Shown: positions 27,932 to 37,330 of the stretch, one piece after another | How positions within the stretch are numbered: the first letter of the stretch is position 1 | Layout of the letters: every line of letters begins with the position of its first letter | NCBI RefSeq assembly: GCF_014641635.1 | Contig: NZ_BMIC01000002.1 | Coordinates: forward strand, 186,001-250,000 | Direction: 5' to 3' | Length of the DNA: 64,000 nt | Source of the DNA: Aquaticitalea lipolytica | GTDB lineage: Bacteria > Bacteroidota > Bacteroidia > Flavobacteriales > Flavobacteriaceae | The notes under the pieces: model-generated | What the model was told of the DNA's origin: nothing | Database searches by the model: none | What the model saw: only the letters and a program-made list of their open reading frames with translations | Made by a program: the position numbers and the translations under genes

Positions 27932-30900
27932 TTATCTCAGAACAATCTTTTTGGTAATAACATTTCGATTATCTACTAGCTTTAAAAGATATATTCCAGC
28001 GGCAAAGTTTGATAAGTTTAACGTTTTAATATAAGTATGTTCTTCACCATCAGATATAGTTTCACTATATAATGCTTTTCCTGAAAGATCATATAAATGT
28101 ATACTCGAAACATTTAATAATCCTGTAATTTTTATATTCAAATCTCCAAAAGTTGGGTTTGGATATACTAAGAATTCTAAGCTTTCAGAATCATCAGGCA
28201 CTTCCGTATCAATACAATCATTTACAAAAACCATGACTTCATCAGTATCATAATCTAATTCATTATACACAGTTACTGTATATTCAGTATCAACCTCAGG
28301 ACTAACAATAATACTTGATGTAGTTTCCCCTGTACTCCATAAAAATTGATCGCCTCCACTACTCGCTGCTGCTGTTAATGTTACAGTATTATCATCTAAA
28401 CAAACAGTTACATCCTCGCCAGCATTAGCTGATACAGATTCAAATACATTAACTGTAACTTGTTTGGTATCTGAACAATTATTTATGTATCCAGTAACCG
28501 AATAAGTGGTTGTCGTATTTGGGCTTACTGCAATATTTGGTTGTGTAGCTCCATTATTCCATAAATATGTATTAGCGCCAGATACTGATAAGGTTACATA
28601 TTCACCTTCTAAAATTGAAACTTCACTCCCGTTAGCTATTACTACATTTGGGTTTGGGTTAACTGTTACAATTACTGAATCAGTATCTTGTGAATTGCCT
28701 ACATACGCAGTCACAGTATATGTACTTGTCGATGTCGGGTTTACAGTTATACTTTGAGTTGTAGCACCAGTACTCCACAAGTAAGTATCTCCACCTGTTG
28801 CAGTTAGTGTTGCGCTGTAGCCATTACAAATAGTTTGATCTTGTCCTGCATTCGCATTTGCAGAGTTAACAAAAACAGTAACTGAATCAGTATTTTGACA
28901 TCCATTTAAATATCCAGTAACTGTATATGTTGTGGTTACCGTTGGACTTACTGTAATACTTGAACTAGTTGAACCTGTACTCCATAAGTAAGTATTTCCT
29001 CCTGTTGCTGTTAATGTTGTACTTTCTCCTAAATTAATAGTTACATCTGATCCTGCATTAATTGTTGGTGATGGATTTACTGTTACCATAACTGTGTCAG
29101 AACTTGAACAACCATTTTGAGTAACTTGTACAGAATAAGTGGTAGTACTATTTGGGTTAACATTTATAGTTTGTGTTGTTGCTCCTGTACTCCACAAATA
29201 ACTACTTCCTCCTGATGCTGATAATGTTACACTTGTTCCTTGACATGTAGAAACATCAGTTCCCGCATTTGCTACAGGTATTGCATTGACCGTTACTGTA
29301 ACATCATCTGTATCTGAATTTGTTCCTGTTGCATCATATGCTGTTACTGTGTATGTTGTTGTCGTTGTTGGACTTACTGATATACTTGCTGTTGTTGCTC
29401 CAGTGCTCCATAAATATGTTGAACCTCCTGTTGCTGTTAAGGTTGTACTACTACCATTACAAATTGATACATCTGGTCCAGCGTTTGCAGTAACGCTGTT
29501 ATCTACCAAAAAAACGGTGACGGTATCTGTACTTTCGCATCCGTTTAAATATCCAGTAACTGTATATGTTGTGGTTACCGTTGGACTTACTGTGATACTT
29601 GAACTAGTTGAACCTGTACTCCATAAGTAAGTATTTCCTCCTGTTGCTGTTAATGTTATACTTTCTCCTAAATTAATAGTTACATCTGATCCTGCATTAA
29701 TTGTTGGTGATGGATTTACTGTTACCATAACTGTGTCAGAACTTGAACAACCATTTTGAGTAACTTGTACAGAATAAGTGGTAGTACTATTTGGGTTAAC
29801 ATTTATAGTTTGTGTTGTTGCTCCTGTACTCCACAAATAACTACTTCCTCCTGATGCTGATAATGTTACACTTGTTCCTTGACATGTAGAAACATCAGCT
29901 CCTGCATTTGCTACAGGTATTGCATTGACCGTTACTGTAACATCATCTGTATCTGAATTTGTTCCTGTTGCATCATATGCTGTTACTGTGTATGTTGTTG
30001 TCGTTGTTGGACTTACTGATATACTTGCTGTTGTTGCTCCAGTGCTCCATAAATATGTTGAACCTCCTGTTGCTGTTAAGGTTGTACTACTACCATTACA
30101 AATTGATACATCTGGTCCAGCGTTTGCAGTAATACCATTTGGATCTTGTTCTTTTTCAACAACAAATGAAGGTGCATAATTGTCACTATCAACACTACTA
30201 TTCCCCCAACTACTAGCAAACATTACTTTTGTTCCATCATGATTTGGTGTAACATGTGGTTGTTGCCAATATACTCTGCTTGATGCATTATGAAATCCCC
30301 ATCGCTCAAACGTATTAGAGTTGTCTAATTTTACTGCAAACATTTCTCTTGTCATTCTGTTTGCATTTACATTACTTACAGGTGGCTCGACAGAAATATA
30401 TGCCCAACCTGGTCTATTTACATTTCTACAACTTACATGTGCTCCTTCAATACCATATGATTCTTGCCAAACTAAACCAGTTGTAACTCCAGTTACCATA
30501 TCTGTCATATGCAAGTAATAACCTGCGCCACTACCAATAGTTACCCATACTGGGTTGCCATTTTGTGCTACTCCAATATCTCCATGCTGAGGATTACTCC
30601 AAACATTAAACTGGCCTGTAAAGTTTTTATTCCAACGCTTTATACCTTGTTTGTTTCCGCTTCCATATGCATTATAACGTACCACAAAATATTCTCCATT
30701 TTGAGTCATAGAAGCCCAATCAATTAATCCTGATAGGTTTCCTTGAGGCAAAGTCCCTAAAACAGTATCTGTTTGTCTATCATAACAAATAAAGTCTACA
30801 TTATTCCAATCACCATTAACTTTTCCAAGTACAGCCCAATATCTATCATCATTAGATTGGTTACCTTCTCCTAATCCTAAATCGATAGATGAATAACCTG

Positions 30901-31429
30901 TAAATGTATGTATTGTTGTAACTACTCCAGTAGTTGCATGAACACTCACTAACCTATTACCCGAAACACCATACATAATATCTGGATTTGTATAACTCCA
31001 TCGTTGTCTACTAGGAATATTAGTTGCCCATCTTTTAAACTGGTAAGTATCTCCATCTAGAATTTGAGCTTGACCATTATATGCAGAAAGCATGATTTCT
31101 GTTCCATCAGCATTCCAACATTGATCTTTTGAATAATCATGTCGCATTTGATATCCAACAGGATTACTACTCATATTCTTATCAGTAATTCTTGTAACTG
31201 TTAAGTTATTTACTGGTTCAGTGAATGGCACCAACATGTTTGGGTATGTAGTTGGCGATTGATAAGGTCTTGTGTCTGGATAAGCTCCAGTTTGAGATGG
31301 AGGATATTGTTGCGCATTAACAGAGTTAGTGTATAATGTCAAACACAATATAGTTGCTATTATTTGTTTAAAATTTAAAACAAAAATATTGTTGTTCTTT
31401 AAAAAGAACGAGAATGTAGGGATGTTCAT
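27932..31429 (-). CDS. Large secreted T9SS cargo protein with repeated Ig/PKD-like modules
   Basis: 1165 residues. A signal peptide (about 1-39, ending NSVNAQQ) leads into a region of ~390 residues with beta-propeller-like character (ITDKNMSSN, CWNADGTEIMLSAYNG, WNKNFTGQF, HVTPNHDGTKVMF). About eight Ig/PKD-like modules follow, each with a TLTATGG-YLWSTGAT core and a TTTYTVT strand. The C-terminal ~75 residues (LEFLVYPNPTFGDL ... GIYLLKLV ... KKIVLR) form a type A T9SS sorting domain, so the protein should be exported and attached to the surface. It is probably an adhesin or a carbohydrate-binding or degrading protein. The gene carries a 589-bp near-identical duplication. Confidence 0.9.
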   Translation of the reverse strand: MNIPTFSFFLKNNNIFVLNFKQIIATILCLTLYTNSVNAQQYPPSQTGAYPDTRPYQSPTTYPNMLVPFTEPVNNLTVTRITDKNMSSNPVGYQMRHDYSKDQCWNADGTEIMLSAYNGQAQILDGDTYQFKRWATNIPSRQRWSYTNPDIMYGVSGNRLVSVHATTGVVTTIHTFTGYSSIDLGLGEGNQSNDDRYWAVLGKVNGDWNNVDFICYDRQTDTVLGTLPQGNLSGLIDWASMTQNGEYFVVRYNAYGSGNKQGIKRWNKNFTGQFNVWSNPQHGDIGVAQNGNPVWVTIGSGAGYYLHMTDMVTGVTTGLVWQESYGIEGAHVSCRNVNRPGWAYISVEPPVSNVNANRMTREMFAVKLDNSNTFERWGFHNASSRVYWQQPHVTPNHDGTKVMFASSWGNSSVDSDNYAPSFVVEKEQDPNGITANAGPDVSICNGSSTTLTATGGSTYLWSTGATTASISVSPTTTTTYTVTAYDATGTNSDTDDVTVTVNAIPVANAGADVSTCQGTSVTLSASGGSSYLWSTGATTQTINVNPNSTTTYSVQVTQNGCSSSDTVMVTVNPSPTINAGSDVTINLGESITLTATGGNTYLWSTGSTSSSITVSPTVTTTYTVTGYLNGCESTDTVTVFLVDNSVTANAGPDVSICNGSSTTLTATGGSTYLWSTGATTASISVSPTTTTTYTVTAYDATGTNSDTDDVTVTVNAIPVANAGTDVSTCQGTSVTLSASGGSSYLWSTGATTQTINVNPNSTTTYSVQVTQNGCSSSDTVMVTVNPSPTINAGSDVTINLGESTTLTATGGNTYLWSTGSTSSSITVSPTVTTTYTVTGYLNGCQNTDSVTVFVNSANANAGQDQTICNGYSATLTATGGDTYLWSTGATTQSITVNPTSTSTYTVTAYVGNSQDTDSVIVTVNPNPNVVIANGSEVSILEGEYVTLSVSGANTYLWNNGATQPNIAVSPNTTTTYSVTGYINNCSDTKQVTVNVFESVSANAGEDVTVCLDDNTVTLTAAASSGGDQFLWSTGETTSSIIVSPEVDTEYTVTVYNELDYDTDEVMVFVNDCIDTEVPDDSESLEFLVYPNPTFGDLNIKITGLLNVSSIHLYDLSGKALYSETISDGEEHTYIKTLNLSNFAAGIYLLKLVDNRNVITKKIVLR
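28905..29493 (-). repeat. Direct repeat copy (C-terminal side) inside the T9SS protein gene
   Basis: Matches 29544-30132 at a constant offset of 639 bp. Reading base by base I find only four differences in 589 bp. It encodes about residues 646-842, i.e. three Ig/PKD-like modules. The spacer between copies is 50 bp. Such low divergence, including silent sites, points to recent duplication or ongoing gene conversion. Confidence 0.9.
29544..30132 (-). repeat. Direct repeat copy (N-terminal side) inside the T9SS protein gene
   Basis: Partner of 28905-29493. It encodes about residues 433-629 of the protein. Recombination between the copies would remove or add exactly 639 bp (213 codons), keeping the reading frame. 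Confidence 0.9.
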
Positions 31430-31895
31430 GTTTTGCTATTAATTTAGGGCATGAATTATTTACTCTTGCTATTAATTATTTTCTTCTTGCAATTGATTGG
31501 GTTTCAGACGAAACTAAAAAAATATTCAAACTGACAATTAAAATATTCTGTTTTTTCGATGAAACACATCTTTTTTTGTAAGAATTTTCTATAAATATCT
31601 CCTTTTGTAGGATTTTTTTGTATTTATGACGATGAAAATTGTGTTTATATCTCTTTTAAAAAATTAAAAAAACAACCTCTGATGAAAACAAAAACTTTTT
31701 TTATAAAACTGCTCACAGACTATTTACGGACGTAATCATATTTTGGATTATTGAAGCGGAAATTAGTTATAAACAATTGTAGTTTAAATTGTTAACAACT
31801 CTCATTAATCCTTATATTATGTATTTCAACAATATTATTAGCTAAGTAAATTAAATTAAAATATTATTGCATTAATATTATTAAACTTAACCTAA
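31430..31895. other. Intergenic region upstream of the polysaccharide locus
   Basis: 466 bp of AT-rich DNA between the divergent T9SS protein gene and the flippase gene. It should hold both promoters, but I find no exact TAnnTTTG box in the part nearest the flippase. A small dyad TTACG-GA-CGTAA lies at 31724-31735. A 27-codon hydrophobic frame (31451-31534) exists but looks incidental. No RNA gene was recognised. Confidence 0.5.
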
Positions 31896-33206
31896 ATGAA
31901 TCAATTAAGATACTTATTTAATCGATTTAGAATATATATTGAAAACTCTGCTTGGGTAATTTTAGGTCTGATAACCAGAACACTAATTACTATTTTTATA
32001 GTGTCTCGTATTGCCAATCATATTGGTACAGAGAATTTTGGTTGGTATAATTTAGGTATATCATTATTTACTGTATTATTTGCTGTTTCAAGTTTAGGCT
32101 TTAATCCTTCTTTTGTTATAAAATATCTAGTAAATGGTGAGTATAGTAAAGAGTCTATTATTGGAACTACTTTAATATCTAGAGGAATTTGGTCTTTACT
32201 TATTTTGCTTTTACTTGCCTTATGGGTGTTTTTCTTTACTTCTGAAGTTAACTATTGGGTGTTGTTCATTGCATCTATATCTATATTTTTTCAAATATCT
32301 GAAATAGTCTACTCTTACTATCAATGGAAACTCAAAGCAAAAGTTTACGTAACGGTTAACGGTATTTCTTTAATGATTGAAGCTGTGCTTCTACTTATAG
32401 GATTATACTTTAAGTTTGATTTATTCTATTTCATTATCGTTTACACACTTGAACGTGTATTTATATTTATTGGCATATTGTATGTTTTTAATAAAAATGA
32501 CCTAAAACTAAAGTCGCTTCAATTTAGTAATTCATTATTTAAAACCATATTTTTTCAAGCTTGGCCATTATTACTTGGTGCAATACTTACTGCTTTATAC
32601 GCTCGCTTTGATCAGTTTTTAATAAAGTATTTTCTAGATACAAAAGAATTAGGTATTTATGGTACTGGAATTATTTTAACACAGATATGGCTTATAGTAC
32701 CTAGTCTTATTATTCCTATTGTTTTCCCAAAAATTGCGGAGTTTAAAAATTTAGATAATTCTAAAAAGTATAACTCTGTTTTGCTTGGTCTTTATAGTTT
32801 GCTAAATTATTCAGCGATAGGAATTATTCTTATGATGTTCATTTTTGGAAAATGGATAATTGCTACGCTTTACGGCTCAGAATATATAGAGAGTGTTTTT
32901 ATACTCAAAATACTAATTATCAATTTATTAATACTGTTTCAAAGTCATTTAACGACCAGCGTTATGATTATTGAAGGGAATGAAAAATACCTGTTTAAAA
33001 TAAAATTAGTAAGTGTTATTGTAAATATTGTACTTAATGTAATATTTCTGGCTAATTTTGGTGTAGAAGTAGCCGCTTATTCGCTATTAATATCTTCATT
33101 TGTGTCATGGATCGTATTATCAATTTTTAATAAAGATATGAAGCGTTTAGTACAACTAAATTTAAAGTCCTTTTTAGTACCTTTTAATATTAAAAAGATT
33201 TTTTAA
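31896..33206 (+). CDS. wzx: Wzx-type polysaccharide flippase
   Basis: 436 residues, almost entirely hydrophobic with about 12-14 predicted membrane helices, in the MOP/PST flippase superfamily. The N-terminal helix pair and GTENFGWYNLGISLFTVLF resemble the conserved Wzx start, and an internal charged segment ARFDQFLIKYFLDTKELGIYGTG matches the family. It would flip undecaprenyl-linked repeat units across the inner membrane. It heads the plus-strand polysaccharide locus, and its last base is the first base of the next gene. Confidence 0.85.
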   Translation: MNQLRYLFNRFRIYIENSAWVILGLITRTLITIFIVSRIANHIGTENFGWYNLGISLFTVLFAVSSLGFNPSFVIKYLVNGEYSKESIIGTTLISRGIWSLLILLLLALWVFFFTSEVNYWVLFIASISIFFQISEIVYSYYQWKLKAKVYVTVNGISLMIEAVLLLIGLYFKFDLFYFIIVYTLERVFIFIGILYVFNKNDLKLKSLQFSNSLFKTIFFQAWPLLLGAILTALYARFDQFLIKYFLDTKELGIYGTGIILTQIWLIVPSLIIPIVFPKIAEFKNLDNSKKYNSVLLGLYSLLNYSAIGIILMMFIFGKWIIATLYGSEYIESVFILKILIINLLILFQSHLTTSVMIIEGNEKYLFKIKLVSVIVNIVLNVIFLANFGVEVAAYSLLISSFVSWIVLSIFNKDMKRLVQLNLKSFLVPFNIKKIF

Positions 33207-34408
33207 TGAAATACTTTTTATACATCATATTAATTCTTTTTGTTTCTAATTTAGATATATATCTATTTAGACAACAACTCTTTCCTTTTAGACCATCTGA
33301 GTTATTAATTCCTGCATTTGTTGGGTTAGCTGTTATTAGCTTTCACCCAAGAGATTACTTAAAAGTTTTTAAAACACATACATTTAAATTCTTTCTGGTT
33401 TTTGCACTTCTTGCAACTATATATGCCACTCAAGGTTATACAAAAAGAGAAGCAGTTATGACAGATATAGTTAATAGTGTCATTACATTATTGTTATATG
33501 CATTTACATTACTACTATTTATTAAGACAGACGTTAGAGTTGTTAAAATTTTTCTTCTAATTTCATTATTATTATTGTCTTTAAGCTTGTGGTATGACAT
33601 GTTTGTTGGACTCGACAAGCTCAATGAAGAATTAAGAAAGGGAGGTTTTGCAGAAAACCCAAACACTGCAGCTTCAGCTATGAAATTTGTTGGTTTGTGC
33701 CTTCTATACCTATATCGTGATAATAAGCAAATACGCTTATTTTTACTAATAGTTTTAGTAAGTTCTATTTTTTTAACATTCTCTAGAAGTGGTATTATTG
33801 GTGTATTAATACTCACGCTTTTATTGCTGGTAAACGAATGGAAATCTTATTACAATTTCAAAATTCAATCCTTCTTTTTTACTATTGCCAAAGGTGCTGC
33901 TATATTAACCATCACTTATTTTGTATTGGTAAATCTTGCTTTATTCATTCAAAAAGAAATACCAGAATTTAATCAAGGTGAAGCTGGACAAAGAATAGAT
34001 TTATTACTAGGAAAAACCTCAAGTAAGCAAAAAGTAAATACTGGTGACGACAATCAGTATGGAAGAAAACAAATTGCCATAAGGTATCTAAACACATTTA
34101 TGAGCAAACCTTTTGGTAGCGGAACAGGCTATACATCTGACAAGACAATAAACTATAAAGACACTCATAATTACTATCTTAAAGCCGCTGTAGATTTTGG
34201 AATATTTGGAATATTTGTTCTTTTAATATTTCTATTTTACTCCATTAGATTATCTAAAAAACACAATAACTTTTACTATCTGGTATTTATACTTATGCTC
34301 ATGTTTGAATGCTTAATTTCTCATGGTCTTTTTATGGAAAAAGCTATAATTGTTGTTATCGCATTTATGGATAGTAGACTTTATTTTAATAACGAAATTG
34401 AAGCTTAA
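33206..34408 (+). CDS. O-antigen polymerase/ligase-like membrane protein (Wzy/WaaL)
   Basis: 400 residues with ~10 membrane helices and a large loop around residues 245-300. FAENPNTAASAMKFVG and FLTFSRSGIIGVLI resemble the O-antigen ligase/Wzy superfamily (Wzy_C). It also has GSGTGYTSDKTINYKDTHNYYLKAAVDFGI, where THNYYL is the typical periplasmic His motif. Such proteins polymerise repeat units or ligate glycan to lipid or protein. With a flippase and Wzc/Wza in the same locus, a Wzy polymerase role is the likelier one. Confidence 0.8.
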   Translation: MKYFLYIILILFVSNLDIYLFRQQLFPFRPSELLIPAFVGLAVISFHPRDYLKVFKTHTFKFFLVFALLATIYATQGYTKREAVMTDIVNSVITLLLYAFTLLLFIKTDVRVVKIFLLISLLLLSLSLWYDMFVGLDKLNEELRKGGFAENPNTAASAMKFVGLCLLYLYRDNKQIRLFLLIVLVSSIFLTFSRSGIIGVLILTLLLLVNEWKSYYNFKIQSFFFTIAKGAAILTITYFVLVNLALFIQKEIPEFNQGEAGQRIDLLLGKTSSKQKVNTGDDNQYGRKQIAIRYLNTFMSKPFGSGTGYTSDKTINYKDTHNYYLKAAVDFGIFGIFVLLIFLFYSIRLSKKHNNFYYLVFILMLMFECLISHGLFMEKAIIVVIAFMDSRLYFNNEIEA

Positions 34409-34410
34409 TT

Positions 34411-36246
34411 ATGTGCGGAATATACGGTTCAACTATACTATATAATGAAAGCGAAGTGACTTCTAAACTTAAAAGAACAAGTTTTAGAGGTCCAGATAAG
34501 CTCGATTTTAAGTATGTAAATGATAAGGTTGTTTTTGGTCATAACAGACTTGCTATTGTCGATTTAGATAAACGTTCAAACCAGCCATTTACCTATAAAA
34601 ACATTCATATTGTTTTTAATGGTGAAATTTTCAACTTTAAAACATTGCGAGAAGACCTTATAAAACTAGGTTTCGAATTTCATACTACAAGTGATACAGA
34701 AGTCGTGTGTGCAGCTTATTTAGCTTATAAAGAAGATTGTGTTAGACATTTTAACGGCATGTTTGCTTTCGTTATTTATGATACAGAAACCAATACGTTT
34801 TTTGGAGCTAGAGACCGTTTAGGGCAAAAACCTTTTTATTATTATCATAACGGGAAAGATTTTGAATTTGCTAGCCAAATTTCTTCTATTCAACTCTACA
34901 ATTCTAATCTAACAATTTCTGAAAAATCTATTGGGAATTATCTAGCTTGGGGAAATATTCCAGATCCTAACTCAATTTTTAATGAAGTCAAGAAGCTTAA
35001 AGCTGGTTATACTTTTAAATTTAGTTTAAACACTGGTGATTTTTCAACTAACCAATATTGGGATATAGATTATTTAGGCAACAATAAATTTAAAGGTAGT
35101 TACAACGAGGCTGTTAATGAGCTTGATGACTTGTTAACTGACGCAACATCTATACGTATGTTTGCCGATGTTCCTGTTGGTGTATTTTTATCTGGCGGAA
35201 TAGATTCATCGCTAATTGCAGCATTAGCAGCTAAATCGTCTTCAAATAAAATTAAAACCTTTTCGGTGAAATTTGATGAAAAAGGATTTGATGAGAGTAT
35301 ATATGCTAAAAAAGTTGCGACACATTTACAAACCGAACATCATGAAATACATTGCAATTCTGATGAAGGTATTGATTTAATTCACAATTTTTCTAAATAC
35401 TATGATGAGCCTTTTGCCGATTCATCTGCAATTCCATCTATGTTACTATCAAAACACACCAGAAAGCATGTTACAGTAGCTTTATCTGGTGATGCTGGAG
35501 ACGAAAATTATATTGGCTATAGCAGATATCAGAATAATTTTGGTAAACGTCTTTTTAAACTACCTCTACCCTTGCGATCTATAACAGGGCAAGCATTAAG
35601 CACACTACCAAATTATAAAATGAATGTAGTTGGGAAAGCTTTAAAACTTAAAGATGTTGAAACCTATTACCTTAATTCACTAATTGGCATAGATCACGAT
35701 TGGTTTGATAAAAACAGTGATGTTTTCGATTTTCCTGAGCGAAAATATTTATTTCATGATAAAAAAGATATTTATGAGCGTATGTCTAATTTCGACCTCA
35801 AAACATATCTTAATTGGGATATAAACACAAAAGTTGACAGAGCATCTATGGCATTTTCATTAGAAGCACGTTCTCCAATAATGGACTATCGTGCTGTAGA
35901 ATTTGCAAACTCATTACCATCAAACTTTAAGATGGAAAACGGAAACCAAAAACGCATCTTAAAAGACATCCTTTTTAAGTATGTCCCTGAAGCGTATTTT
36001 AATAGACCAAAAGCTGGTTTTACAATGCCATTTTCTGAATGGTTTAGAGACAATCTTAAAGATTATGTTTTAGAAGAATTAAGCCCTTCTGAATTGAAAA
36101 ATATACCACTTATCAACCAAACAGAAGTTACAAAAAGAATACAACAACATATGGATGGAAGCTGGAACAGATATCCATTAATTTGGAAACTTTTAGTACT
36201 TAAGCAATGGTTAAATACTAATGGAAAAAACTATAGTATAAAATAA
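34411..36246 (+). CDS. asnB: Asparagine synthetase-like glutamine amidotransferase
   Basis: 611 residues. The N-terminal Ntn glutaminase has catalytic Cys2 (MCGIYGS) with RGPD, HNRLAIVDL and FNGEIFNF. The C-terminal ATP-pyrophosphatase domain has the SGGIDSSL P-loop (PVGVFLSGGIDSS) and ALSGDAGDENYIGYSRY. Inside polysaccharide loci such enzymes are usually thought to amidate sugar carboxylates rather than make free asparagine. Four bases after the wzy stop and directly before a glycosyltransferase, this is the likely role here. Housekeeping asparagine synthesis cannot be excluded. Confidence 0.9.
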   Translation: MCGIYGSTILYNESEVTSKLKRTSFRGPDKLDFKYVNDKVVFGHNRLAIVDLDKRSNQPFTYKNIHIVFNGEIFNFKTLREDLIKLGFEFHTTSDTEVVCAAYLAYKEDCVRHFNGMFAFVIYDTETNTFFGARDRLGQKPFYYYHNGKDFEFASQISSIQLYNSNLTISEKSIGNYLAWGNIPDPNSIFNEVKKLKAGYTFKFSLNTGDFSTNQYWDIDYLGNNKFKGSYNEAVNELDDLLTDATSIRMFADVPVGVFLSGGIDSSLIAALAAKSSSNKIKTFSVKFDEKGFDESIYAKKVATHLQTEHHEIHCNSDEGIDLIHNFSKYYDEPFADSSAIPSMLLSKHTRKHVTVALSGDAGDENYIGYSRYQNNFGKRLFKLPLPLRSITGQALSTLPNYKMNVVGKALKLKDVETYYLNSLIGIDHDWFDKNSDVFDFPERKYLFHDKKDIYERMSNFDLKTYLNWDINTKVDRASMAFSLEARSPIMDYRAVEFANSLPSNFKMENGNQKRILKDILFKYVPEAYFNRPKAGFTMPFSEWFRDNLKDYVLEELSPSELKNIPLINQTEVTKRIQQHMDGSWNRYPLIWKLLVLKQWLNTNGKNYSIK

Positions 36247-37326
36247 ATGAACAACAAAAAGATAAATATCACATTTATACTTCCTTCATTAGCTGCTGGT
36301 GGAGCCGAAAGAGTTATGTCTTTTGTAGCTCAAAACATTGATAAATCTAAATTTAATACCACACTTTTAGTCACAGATTTTGAGAAAAATGCTGTATATA
36401 AAATTGACAATGTTAATACCATATTTTTAAATAAAAACAGAGTTTTAAAGGCTATTCCTGCATTGTTCAAATACATTATAAAACAAAAACCAGATATTGT
36501 TATTAGCGCAATAGGTCACCTAAACACAGTTATGGCTTATATCTCGGTTTTTGCTCCTAAAACAAAGTTTATATCCAGAGAGGTAAATATTTTAAGTGTA
36601 TTGGAAAATTACAGCACAAAAAGTAATCCCATAGGTTCATATATTAGTAAACGTAGGTTTAACTATTTTGATAAAATTGTGTGTCAGTCTTTAGACATGA
36701 AAGCCGATTTATTATCAAACTACAACGTAAATGAAAACAAGCTTGTAGTGGTAAATAATCCTATTACAGATAATTTTTATTATGACGAATCCGCTAGAAC
36801 GAAAAGCAATACTATCCGTTTTATAACAGTTGCTCGATTAAAAAAACAAAAAGGACACGAACGAATTATACAAGCACTAAAAAAAATAGATTTCCCTTTC
36901 CACTATACTATAATTGGTGATGGACCAGAGAGAGATACCATTTTCAACCTAGTAAAAGAAGCCAATTTAACAGACAATATAACTCATGTTAAAAGCACTA
37001 CAGAAGTATATAAATACCTAAATGAAAATGATGTGTACTTACAAGCAGCTTACATTGAAGGCTTCCCAAATGCAGTTATAGAAAGCTCTGCAGTTGGCAC
37101 ACCAATACTAGCATTTAATGCTCCAGGTGGAATTAATGAAATTATAGAAGAAGGCACTAATGGCTTTATTGTTGATAACGAAAATGATTTTATAAATCGT
37201 TTAAATGAAATCAATAAAAACTATCCTTTTAAGCCTGAAAAAGTAAGTGATTGTGTAATGAAAAAATATAGCAAAGAAATTATTATCAAAAAATATGAAG
37301 ATGTATTTTTGAGCTTGATGAATTAG
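36247..37326 (+). CDS. Glycosyltransferase, GT4 type
   Basis: 359 residues, GT-B fold. The N-terminal half starts with FILPSLAAGGAERVMSFVAQ. The C-terminal donor domain has FITVARLKKQKGHERII, YTIIGDGPERDTI and the EX7E-type motif EGFPNAVIESSAVGTPILAF. Retaining GT4 enzymes act at the cytoplasmic face of the inner membrane to extend a lipid-linked glycan. It begins immediately after asnB. Donor and acceptor cannot be deduced. Confidence 0.9.
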   Translation: MNNKKINITFILPSLAAGGAERVMSFVAQNIDKSKFNTTLLVTDFEKNAVYKIDNVNTIFLNKNRVLKAIPALFKYIIKQKPDIVISAIGHLNTVMAYISVFAPKTKFISREVNILSVLENYSTKSNPIGSYISKRRFNYFDKIVCQSLDMKADLLSNYNVNENKLVVVNNPITDNFYYDESARTKSNTIRFITVARLKKQKGHERIIQALKKIDFPFHYTIIGDGPERDTIFNLVKEANLTDNITHVKSTTEVYKYLNENDVYLQAAYIEGFPNAVIESSAVGTPILAFNAPGGINEIIEEGTNGFIVDNENDFINRLNEINKNYPFKPEKVSDCVMKKYSKEIIIKKYEDVFLSLMN

Positions 37327-37330
37327 AAGA

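Noticed and set aside
28905-30132. Repetitive region considered as CRISPR or other non-coding repeats
   Set aside because: The repeats are long, contiguous and in frame, encoding protein modules; no short spaced repeats are present.
28506-30179. Several open frames on the plus strand opposite the T9SS protein gene
   Set aside because: They are Val/Thr-rich mirror images of the repeated modules. The minus strand has a signal peptide, module pattern and sorting domain.
31451-31534. 27-codon hydrophobic frame (MNYLLLLLIIFFLQ...)
   Set aside because: AT-rich DNA makes Leu/Ile/Phe-rich frames by chance, and no promoter or conservation evidence is available.
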